Shown: positions 1-11,400 of the stretch, piece after piece
Layout: every line of letters starts with the position of its first letter
Numbering within the stretch: position 1 is the first letter of the stretch
Source: Acanthaster planci
Taxonomy: Eukaryota > Echinodermata > Asteroidea > Valvatida > Acanthasteridae
Direction of reading: 5' to 3'
DNA length: 64,000 bases
NCBI RefSeq assembly: GCF_001949145.1
Contig: NW_019091369.1
Coordinates: forward strand, 3,636,592 to 3,700,591
Translations under genes and position numbers: made by a program
Notes under the pieces: generated by a model
What the model was told of the DNA's origin: nothing
Database searches by the model: none
Seen by the model: only the letters and a program-made list of their open reading frames with translations

Positions 1-73
1 ATGTACAAAGTACACAGCTCATTTGACAGAACACAACTTCCAGAGATTAGATATACTCAAAACTCTTAACAGG

Positions 74-2414
74 TTAAGCATGATTATCAATTCCATAGGC
101 AATGACGATGGACTTACTGTCAAACGCTGGGTTATCCACCCCGCTAGACATTGAAGCCGACTTGCGCCTGTACGTGTTCAGCTGCTCTAGGATTGAATGG
201 AATGATGGCCTGGCCTCTGGTTGTTTCTCCCAACACTTCAGCATTAGGTGATGTCTGCCAAAGATCAGGTCAAAGGTCAAACTCAATCAGTCGTTTTTTT
301 AATCAGTCACTTAAATAATAAGAAATTGAGTCTCTGCAAAGGTTGCAGAAAAGTAAAAGGATGATCAATCGTGTTGTTTACAGTGAAAACTTCATGCGTA
401 CCAGACCTGAAAAAGCCATTACAAATAAATCTGTTTAGAGAGATGTCCTTAGCCACATTTCAGTAGATACTACCTCGAAAATGTATGTGCTAAGCAAATA
501 TCAGCAGGCAAACAGTAACACCAAATATACAAACCACTGCATTTTAGCTGGTCACCTCCTCCTGCTAAGCGAGTATTTTTTCACTGAACAAATTTCTGTT
601 TTAATTAGCTCAACAGAATTCAATACAGCCGGTACTGAGGAGTTGTTTCCTCTATATCTCGACACCTGGACAACGTACAAGGGTCTATTTTTGTCAGACA
701 GTTACTTACATATCATCCGGACAGTTGTCTGGCCGGTCCAATCTTCCACCGGCTGTGACATAGTGCAGGACCTCCACATTAGTCCGAGCCGGGTATGGTT
801 GCTGGCCTAAGGTCATGACCTCCCATACCAAGACACCAAACGCCCTGTCAAGATACACAAACAGCAAACAGAAAAATCATGCCAATGTAAGTGGCTTGTT
901 TTGGGCAAACTTTTAAAGATGTTTCAAAGTCACTAACAACAAATGTTTAAGTTTTCCCACGGTATCAGCAAGACATAAACTATGCCTTACCACACATCTG
1001 ACTGGGTCGTAAATACGCCGTCCATCAAGGCTTCTGGTGACATCCAACGGACAGGTAGTAATCCCTCACCCTCCTTACGATAGTAATCACTCTTGTAGAT
1101 GTCACGAGCTAGTCCAAAGTCGCCAATCTTGACCGATCGGTCCGGGGCAAGGTAATCCTTCGTGGAGACTAGACAATTCCTAGCAGCCAAATCCCTGAGA
1201 AGAAAATCAAATGAATTTATCTTTTACAAACTCTTACCATCCAAGTTATGATTTAAAAATAAAACATGGACGTGGCTGCATTCCAGACCTACCTGTGAAC
1301 AAACTTGAGGCTTTCCAGGTACCGGCAACCCTTAGCAACATCGATGACAATGTCTGTCAAGTCCAAGGGGCTCAGACGACAGGGGGTAATGGAGGTTCCA
1401 CGAGCGCCTCGAAGGTAGGACAGCAAATCCCCACCTTCCATCAACTCCAAGATTATGAATTGAGGATCATTGTCCAAACACACCCCTAGTAGTCCAAGGA
1501 TGTTCTTGTCGTGGAAATTACTACTCAGAGAGGAAAGGCAAATATAAAACAACTTTCCACTTAACTGAAAACAGCCGATCCAATCAAGTAAAAAATGGCA
1601 TCAGGGCACTGTGTAGCCAGTGAGTTTGTCATTTCAAGAAATGATTGTGTTTATACCTAGATGATCCATGCAAACTCCTTGGCAGGTATCATGCTTCCAA
1701 GAACACTTCCTATCAACTTCAATCCAACATCTGAAAGTCGTGATTTACCCATGAGTGCAATAGTGGGCTGACTGAGTGTCCCAAAAATCACAGTGAAAAT
1801 GAATAATCTGCCAAATTAACAAATTTGTTAAATTACCAAAAAATTCAGCAATAAAGGTGAATACATAATGCATGTATGCATACCCCATCAGTACGGCCTC
1901 TTTCAAGAACTCTTCTTTCTCTTGATCTGTAGCCCCTTGCTTCAATGTCTATAACCATGGCAAGAGAAAACACCAGTGAATCAATCAGAACATCACACAA
2001 CACATTCTGACTCTCAAAATGTACGATTTTTTCTGTCAAAGTCAAGATGTGAGAGGTAAACTGCGGCAGCACAGAATAGGTCGGTACGTTGTTTTCTGAC
2101 ACGGTCTGTATGTTGCTACCTTTTCCTCATTGCTTTCAAAACCAGGTTTGCTGTAAAATATAGTTTTTTTGTTTTATAAGATAAACCTTTAGTGTAAAGG
2201 GAGCAGTACGGCAATAATTATTTGTTTCACCAGAGTGAAATCATCTTTCTTTACCTTGACAGCAACCCGTGTCTCTCCCGAGTCTGGCCCATGGATGTTT
2301 AAAGCAAGGCCTTCAAAGACTTCTCCAAATGCTCCGCTGCCAAGGAAAGTTATCAACTTGAGTCGTTCCCTCGGGAAGATGGGTAATTCAACCTCCTTTC
2401 CGTCAACTGTGGTA
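74..2414 (-). other. ROS1: ROS1 tyrosine kinase domain exons and C-terminal tail
   Basis: Exons 2255-2414, 1884-1948, 1293-1523, 991-1194, 710-844 and 74-254 encode the kinase. Visible motifs in order: glycine loop [15 protein letters not shown] lysine split from the next exon, hinge [11 protein letters not shown] (leucine gatekeeper as in human ROS1), catalytic HRDLAARN, DFGLAR, and activation loop [14 protein letters not shown] with the YxxxYY arrangement shared by ROS1, ALK and the insulin receptor. [11 protein letters not shown] and WAFGVLVWE follow. All catalytic residues are present, so the kinase should be active. The tail after the domain is short (about 45 residues) and contains NPAF, an NPxF-type motif. 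The long phosphotyrosine tail of human ROS1 is missing. Confidence 0.95.
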
Positions 2415-5400
2415 CTGCAAGATGAAATAAATATCACAATACAGAAGGTGAAATTATAAATACAACGAGTCTGAAAAAGACTTTTACCAGAGTGACTTGA
2501 GAATTGCTAAGAGTTGATCAAAATTGTTACGGGCTGATTGGCTTCAACTTACGTGACAGCATACAGCGAGTTATCTTTCTGAACAATGGTTGTCGGGTAC
2601 TGTCGTAGGGTAGCTAACTCGGTGTCGGTTCGATATTCAACAGTCACGCTGTTCTTCCATTTGGCATCTCTCTTTGCTCTACGACGTAGAACTGAAAGAT
2701 TAAAGGCAGAATATTACTCCAAAAATCTACAAATTTTTTCCTTTGGAATGCAGCAAATCCATGGCAACAAAAAATTCAGAAAAACAGTGCCAGAATTTTG
2801 TGTCTTTAGATGACGTAAAGAACAAAGAAATGTTAAAATTCAAAGAAAGAAGAAAAAGGAAAGCAAAAGATACAACTTACTTAGCGCGACGACGATGATA
2901 GCTAGAAGGACTAGCACAAAGACCACGGCAGCAACAATAATGATTATCAATGTGTTTGGGGTTTCTTGACCTAAAAGGAAAAAAATCCAGTAGCATATTT
3001 ATTTCTAGACCAAACCATACCAGACTTTCACTAGAACTCTATGTTTTGATGACCAACTTGTAAAAATTATTGAAATCAATGGTCAGGGTGGGTCTATGAA
3101 TCTTTCTTGGTTCCCAACTAGCAGTTTCTAAATCACAAATGAAGAAAAAGTTTAATAGACCAACATAAATACCTGAAATGGGTAAATTACTTCCAGAATG
3201 TTCATCATTCACAAATGACTATATTGAATAATATCAGGGATTTTCTGGAATAGCAGTTAGAAAAATCTTGATATCAACCTCCTGTCATGTAGACCTGTGG
3301 CTGGCTTGTTGCACTATAAGGTCCAACACCCACAGTAGAGTAACCAGCCACGTGGAAGGTGTAAAACTCTCCTTCTGTCAGATTGGTGGCTTCCCACGAT
3401 GCCAGGTTGCCTTGGTAGACAGTCTGCCAGCTACCCTTACTGGATCTGTCAGGAATGCAATTCAGCAAAGACAAGGATGCTCACTGGGGACTCGAACCCT
3501 GAACCACTGGAGTGCTGCGCCAGTGTTTTATCTCCTATTGAACACATGCAATTGTTATAATGATGGGTCCTATCCTTCATCAAGAGGGGTGGGATTCGAA
3601 CCCACAACCTCCTGCTTAGTCTTGAACAATCATCGGTCATTCATGCATGTGGGCCTGGTAGATGATATAGCAGCAGGTTCAGCTAACAATCTAGTATTGC
3701 TAAAAATCAAACTGGCTCTACTTTCACTTGTGCCTTGTGCCACTTGTGTAACCGCAATTGTGGAAAATTGTCATGCTCAGGAACAGTGATCACAGTTCCT
3801 AATTAGCCATGAAAACACATTTCTCTCGAGAGCAAGTGAGGTTTTCAGCAATGATTGACTCACTTTCCTTGCAGGATATATTGGAAGTTTTCCTCAGGGC
3901 CATTGACAGCCGGTTTCGTCCATCTCACTTCAAATCCTTGAGCTTTCTCGATGATCTCAGGGGGGGCAGGTGCATCAGGCAGCCCAGCTAGCAATGAAGG
4001 AAAAAAGCCAATTACCATCATGGTGAATTCTATGACAGAACTTCATTTCTAATCTGAATGTAACACCACTCGCATGCCCTTTTAAATCATGCAATACATC
4101 GGGCAACTCTCTCCACTTGGATTGTTTTCACTGATCAGCTATGAGCCCCAAGCTGGACCAAGAGAGGGCGCAATTTTCCTAGCAATGGAGGCGACTTTGG
4201 TTGGAACTGCACTTTGCTGGTTTACAAACGACTATGAAATGTAAGCGTTGCAGTCGCATCGCTACCAACAAAATGAACACTCCCGACCAAAATAGCTCTT
4301 TTCAACCATTGAGGGGATACTCCCGTGGAAGGCGGATAGAATCTTCCAATCCATGTTTTTTTTCAAATCAAACAGGCCAACAATAGCACTCAGATATTGT
4401 GTCACTTCCCAGAGGTAAATGCTGCTTTTCTAACCTGTTGTGCCACTGCTAATAATCCTTTCAAGATCCTGTGAGTAATCGTAGGTTCTGTCTGTGATGT
4501 AGGTGACGTGAACACGGATGTGATAATGAGAGTAAGGTTCCAAGTTGGTAAGAATTTCCTGGTAGTCGGTGCTTGGCTGCGTTTGGTTATCCACATTGAT
4601 ATAACTCCATTCGGATGAAAGCTTGTTGTCGCTTGGAACAGACTGACAAATGAAGCCAAACATTTTCCACATTGTCAACATAAAATTCAAGAATATCAAG
4701 ACATCTGTAATGCTAGAGAAACATAACTGCACGCAAGGAAATTGGTGTCAAGAATCACATGCAAACATCTCTTTAGTTTCTTCTCACTCTAAACAACTTG
4801 TTTTCATTTTTGATGACCTCACACACACAATGTTTTTGGACAATTTCAGTTTATTTTTTTTGGACAAATTTGAGTTTTAGGGACCAATCATCCAATCAGT
4901 ATCTTCCAAGATTGTTTGATTTGTGCATTCCTTGATGGCACAGACAAAAAGAAAGGAAACTTGTCAACATTTGTCTTACACTGAGTCCTCGATATCCAGC
5001 GTAGAGATACTCTATCCTATGCATTGCCACACTACCATCGCTAGGTGATGTCCAATTCACAGTGATGGAGTCAGCTGAGCTTGACAACACCCTGACAATG
5101 TCTGGAACCTGGAAGGTTGTCGTGGAAACCTGCTGGCTCAGACTCATAGCCTCTATGTCTGATGCTGGATAGCTTTTGACCTGTGAGATTAAAGGAAATT
5201 TTTCTGGGAAGGGTACTTTAGATATGACGCTGAGAAGCTAGGTTTGGATCTCAACAAACATTTTACAGACGAAACAGTGTCATTTCTTTAAACATTTGGG
5301 GATTCTGAAGTAATTTTGACAAATTGACATGCTGAAAAGCTTAAACTTCAAATTCAGGAATTACAACCATCAACAGCTAGATTTTAAAAAATTCTACCTG

Positions 5401-8400
5401 AAAGTTGTAATCGGTTCCCCCCATCAGACCATTAATGGTCATCTCCAAAACAAGCGCTGAACTGTTGCCAACGGGATAAAGTGTCTCACTTCCAACTGAA
5501 TTCACACCAAGGAAGAAGATGACTTTGTAGCGCAGATGTTCAATCGGTCCATTGGGCTCCAAGGGGCGGAGCCACTGAACCCTGACCTCGTAGGGGTAAA
5601 GGACAGTAACGGTGACATTACGTGCTTCGCTAGGTGCTGACAAATAAAAATTCATGCAAAATGAAAAAAAAAGTGAATACTCTGAAGGTATAAACAAAGA
5701 TAAAGAAGGTATGAGTTATTTCAAAAAAAGATCTGACTGATAAGAGTGCGCATTCAGAAAATGATTAACAAAGGTGTAACAATTTTAAGTCCTGTGAAAT
5801 CTGAAAATCAATAATAATTTTATATTCTAGATTAGACTGCCTGCTTTGAGCAATGATGTGATGAGATATCACAGCATGGAGAACCCTTCTGCCTTAGCAC
5901 AGGTTCAAAGGGATTCAATATAAACTTCCATAGATAAGAATCATTCTCTGTGTCTAGGGTCATTTGGCAATTGAAACAAATCAACTGACTGGCACAGATG
6001 TTTCTGCTTACCTCCAAAGTTTGTCATGGAGATTGCCACTGGTCCAAGGGGTGGATCGCCGATGGTGTAATAATTATGAGCTGAGATGCTGATGTTGTAT
6101 TCGGTAAAAGGGTCTAAGCCATCTAGAAGGATGTTGGTATCAGTTGTTGTCTGTGATTGACAGAAAAAATATTTTCTCTGGGATTTCTAACATTAAATGA
6201 AAACCTTCTGAATAGCTTAGAAAACTACTCAGGATAAATGAGACGCTGAGGTGTGACCCAGGGTTACATGGATAGTGATAGCCCAGTCAGAGCTTTGGAA
6301 TGGTCTTTAACCACCTGCAGGCACAAATCAAGCTTCAATCAGGTGTCCTTCTTCCTTTCAGTTCCAACTTATTCTACAATGTGATCAAAGTTAAACTACT
6401 AACAAACATGACATCACTGAAGAGCAAAAATGTTGTCCAGTCCTCAGTTTTGAAGCTACGTGAACTAGACTCCCTCCTTAGAAGCAACTGTTTACCTTGG
6501 TCATCAGTGGCTGCATTCTGGACTCTGTCTTCCCATAATGCAGTGTGTAAACTACAGCTGACCTACTGACCCTAGTACACTGTGAGGGCACTGCGGCTGG
6601 TGTCAGGCTCAGGTTTAATGAGTTGCTTGTGCTGGATACCAGCTGAGCTTGGGAGGTATAAGGTAGTGGTGCTAAACATGTTGGATCTGAAAGGAAAAAT
6701 GATAACCCAATGCAAAGTTGACCCACCAGGAAGAAGTAAAACCACACCCCTCCAGTCTTTGCACAGCAAAGATCGGAAAAATATAAAAATAGTTGCAAAA
6801 TCAAGAAAATGTACCATTACGACAAGAGACTGGAAATAGCCAACTGAGGTCATTAACAGTGCTGACATTCTGTGAGAATTCCGAACTCACCTGGGTACGG
6901 CTGAAGATTTTCTCCAAAGGCAGCTAAGGTAGGGACTGGAGTTACACTCCTGGACCTGAAATCTTGACCTGTGACCTTGTCAACACTGGCTTCTATCCCT
7001 TGATTCTCATTGGTCCAGTACACCCTAGTCTGGTCAACAGTCAGTGAGTCTGGAGGCAGACCTGAAGTTTAATAAACATTATTTTATCTTTCCAGGACAA
7101 AAACGCAAGACTATGAAAACAATTGTGAAAAATTCTAAAGGTGACATTTAATTCAAACGGCTACAAATTGTAAGAGTACTGTATCTGACATATAATTTTT
7201 CTTCAACAGCACCAAGTATAACTCACTGATGTAATTTTAGAATTGGAAAAATTAGGCCTGGCCACTGGAAATGTAACATCTACCTTGTGAACCAATGATA
7301 TTAACAGTGGCAACAACTCCTTTTGACAAAGGAGAGTGGGTCATTTTCTAGGGCAATACCTGACTGAGCATGCTCAGACGCAGTGACAACCAGTCGACAC
7401 TGACAGCCATCGAGATCTGCAGCGTAGATATCCCCAGTCATCATGACGGCATAGAACAGTTCTGGATTCTGAGGATTTGATTGGTCCATGGCGACAGCAC
7501 CACTAACTGACACATCTGGACTGCAGTTGCATGACTGGCGTTTCCGTCGTCCCCCTTGGAAACCCAACAGAGGTCGTAAACTTTGACCTTGCAGGTCTGA
7601 GGTCATGAGGACTGTTTGCTCAGTCCAATACAGACGACTGCAAAGTAAAGAAATTATTTTTTAAAAAGAATTTGTCTATGTTTGATGGGTATACAATCGA
7701 CAACTGCATGTATGTCCCAATGAAGAGGAGAGAGGCAAATGTAAAGAACCTTGCCTAGGGACACAAATACACATAAGACCAATCCACTAATAGCCCCATT
7801 CATATGATGTCTTGACCAATCACAGCCGTAACTCTGTTGACTAATGTCGGTCAAATCTGACAAGTGTGCACCTGCTCGTGACACGCAGGACACCAAGCAT
7901 GCAGTGTTACACTGAACAGGAGCACAGGTTGCTGTCCACCTGTGTAGTAAGTGAGGCTTCACTAATTGCCCTTGAACAACCTTTCACAAGTAGATGAGCC
8001 AGGTTTACTCCAGATTAGCTACACTACTCTTTGCAAACAGTACTTACCTGTTCAGAGGATCTACCACAATGCCCTGGTACCAGCAGGCATTGTTTGATGT
8101 TTCAACACCGGTGATGGTAGATAACGCAGACTCGGTAGGAAGGGTTGTGTCATATTTCAAGATCTTATTACCACTTGCAACATAGACACAACGCGACAAC
8201 CAGTCAACCGCTAGACCAGTTGCTTGGGGCAGGCAGCCAGCTTCAATTGGAAATAACTGTTAGGGGTAAACAATTAAACACTATTGCTCAAAAATAATCA
8301 TTTGGGGCATCTGATGCACAATTTCGACTGTTGCCGATCTTGGTATGTGAAGAAATCTCAGAGAAACTTCAGGTGCTTTCTTATCAAGCTGATAGATCAA

Positions 8401-11400
8401 CAGATAGGACGGTCCAAAAGATTTCTCTTTGGTACATTTGGCAAAGTCTCATTCTTGGAACAAAGGAATGCTACATTCTTGGCACTATAACCAAAACAGC
8501 TTCTGCTAGCTTTTCGATAAGGAATGTCATCATTTAAGAACTGCTCACATTTTGTTCATTACTGCCATCAAAGTTACTGCTTTTCACCATCAGTTTGGTG
8601 CTGTCGGCCCAGAACAGGATTTTCTCTTGAGCAATAAATGCCAAAGCAACAGCTGACACACTCTCCCCACCCAGGAGTTCTGTGGATGTCTGGGTGTCTA
8701 GGTCCATCTGTGTGATACCACTTGACCCGATGGAGAAGATGACGGGTGGAGGACTGGGCGCTATGGGGAGAATAAAAAAATCACAGGATTTTTAAACTCT
8801 AGCTAAATAATTTATGTGCTAGGTTTGCATACAATGTAAAAAGCTATACAGGGAACTTACAAAGCCGAATCAACCATTTGTAAGCCTAGAACAAAGAAGA
8901 TGTGAATGTAGATCAAGTCACTTTCAACAGCAAAATCAAAATATTAGATGGATACATTTATGATTAAATGATACATTTCTTTCTTTTTTCCTTCACAAAT
9001 GTACGAAATTGTCCAAGTAGCTCAGTTTAATGCAACTTACCACTGGTTGTAACATGAACCAGTGAAGTGACTGGTCCACTACCTACTGCAGTGAATCCTT
9101 CCACCTGCATGGGAAAAAAAAACAAGAGATTTCTTTTATGAAGCCGGTCAGTGTTAAAAATGTCAGGACAGGTGTAAGATTCGGTAAGTTTACAAAAATT
9201 AAAATTGAAGGGAAAAAAAATGGAAAGAAAAAATTTGAGAAACAAAGAGAAAACATAACAGAATCCACCAACCTGGAAATTATAGGAGGTATTGCTCGTC
9301 AAATTGTGAACAGCAAATTCTGTGGTCTGGTTGTCAAGGGTCGTCATTGTCAGCTCATTTACTGACACACCCCAGTGAACTTTGTACCCCAGGAGAATAC
9401 CATTGGCCTCCTGGACAGCATCCCATCGGAATACGGCACTGTAGTTACTTAAGCCAGTATAGATATCCTTGTTTTCTAGAAGGAAAACACGGGGCGTCTG
9501 TGGCACTGTTGGAACTGTACAAGAGAATCGAGAACAAAAGACACAAAATTGGGATTTTTTTGGTCGACGGTTGGCATAGCCTTTACTTCAATTTGTATCT
9601 TTGCTGACCCACGTAAGAATCCACCGAGGGCAATCAAATGTTGATACCTCTCGCATGTTCTCTCAACCAATAGGAATCCATGGATCACTGGAGCATGAAT
9701 GAATATGCATTATTACCTGACATAGGAGATCTCTGAGTCACTGTAACTGGTTCAGCTGAGCCCCAGTAGGTGTAAGCCTGGATGGATATCATCAGAGGCT
9801 GAAACGGATCTACACCCATCACATTATACACAGCTTCCTGAAAAACAGAACATGACCAATATCAGATTCAAATTCACTCAAGTTCTTTTGGCATTTTGCT
9901 ACGAGCATTCTAGGATCTAAGCCAATTCGACATCATGAATCTAATCTACTGGCAAATTCCTGTGCTTAAGATCAAACGGAGGAAACAAGCTTCACTCTAC
10001 CTGTACAACTGCTGTAAACTCAGCATTACTGGCTGTCACACTAACATCATAGAACACACTCCCATAGTTCACCTCATTGCTGGCGCGCCATGTGATGTTA
10101 AAATCATGCCATGCTCCAGTAATCTGGATGGAGTCAGCCGGAATCACGGAAGGAATGACGGTGGGAACTGAAGAAAAACCATCTAGGAAAAAGGGAGCAG
10201 GTGGAGCTTAAGGCAGAGTTGTTTGAAGCAGAAATCATATCCACCCAAACACTCCCCTAAAACAACTACAAAGGTCATACAATAGCAAAAAGGTGACAGA
10301 TATTTGTTGAGAAAGAGATCAAAAATCTGTTGTGGCCTTTGACCCTTGACATGGCCTTTGTTATTAAGGCAATAAATAGTAAAATCATACAGACACAAGA
10401 CTATTTCTTCCCCAGAAATGGTGACAGATATCTTGAAACCAAAAAAATCATAATGCTGTAGAAAAGAATTTTTTGGGGGGGTCTCTGTTGTACCTGGCAG
10501 GGGGTGGAGTGTGCTCTGTATTATGCTGAGGGTTGTGGCACCCTGTCCGATAGGTAGTGTGGCAAGACTACCTCCCTCCACACTACCAATGATAATCTCA
10601 TCTTGTTCATTTATCCATAACAACTTCTGACTGTAGAAACTCAAGGCAGCTCTCCTATAAACACAAAAAAACAAAAGTACACTCTTTAATCAGTTTCAGA
10701 GTGACAACAATTCAAGACAGAGACTGTTGGTTAAAATTCTCCACCAACTAAAATCATAAGATTTTTCCCAAACTACCTACCATCATTAATACCTCACAAT
10801 GGATCACTGAAACATCAATTTGAATAACCATCTACAAGTGCGAACTTTCCGAGATAGGACAACCCAACATTTCAATCCTAGACAGCATCTTTGTCAAGGT
10901 CTTGCTGACTTCAAGTCTCTGGGAAAAATCTTAGGACACTAATCCTCTCAAAAATGTGGGTGTCGCGCAGGTTGATACTTACTCTGTATTTGAAGGCACG
11001 GTGCCAACCTCTTGTTTGCTTGTAGCTGGGTCTTCCAAGCTATAAATAGAACATCAACCAGGGCAAGAACAGAAAATAATGGAAAACAAAAACATGCATT
11101 GTGAAAATGCACAAAATTCTCCACCAAAATGGGACGGGGTAATTGAACTTAACCTATGCATGTTTAAGAAAAAGCGCTGAAGTTAATAAAGGAGTAAAAA
11201 GGTCACATGCAAGGAAGAAGATTCATGTTCACCAATCACAGCACAGGTTAAAAACTGGAAGTCAAGTAACTAACCAGTCGGAGCTTTCCCTTAAAACTCT
11301 TCTTATTGGTTGAAAGTAACAACAAACTCTAGTGTTGAACACTAGACTATCCTCATTCTATCTACCACCATCCAAAAGTTTTACTTTTTACAGATTTTAT

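Larger units (their letters stand above)
3279..6686 (-). other. ROS1: ROS1 membrane-proximal FN3 exons
   Basis: Exons 6496-6686, 6012-6150, 5398-5636, 4980-5180, 4435-4642, 3864-3987 and 3279-3445 encode consecutive fibronectin type III domains. They are recognised by the repeated core pattern: a Pro start, a Trp in strand C (for example VRVQW, ITVNW, EVRW) and the L-x-P/G-x-T/Y-Y-x-F/I strand F motif (for example [14 protein letters not shown] and [14 protein letters not shown]). Each FN3 is split between exons and most junctions are phase 1, as usual for extracellular modules. The region probably serves as stalk and ligand-binding surface; no ligand can be named from the sequence. Confidence 0.88.

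Noticed and set aside
2235-2459. Plus-strand open frame over the ROS1 glycine-loop exon
   Set aside because: Antisense shadow of a conserved coding exon.
3478-3612. Intact tRNA genes
   Set aside because: Only B boxes are conserved; no acceptor stem or cloverleaf can be formed, so SINE remnants are more likely.
3268-3789. 173-codon plus-strand open frame
   Set aside because: It runs antisense to a real ROS1 exon (3279-3445) and through tRNA-derived SINE sequence; phrases such as GSGFESP and WVRIPP in the opposite frame are typical B-box translations.
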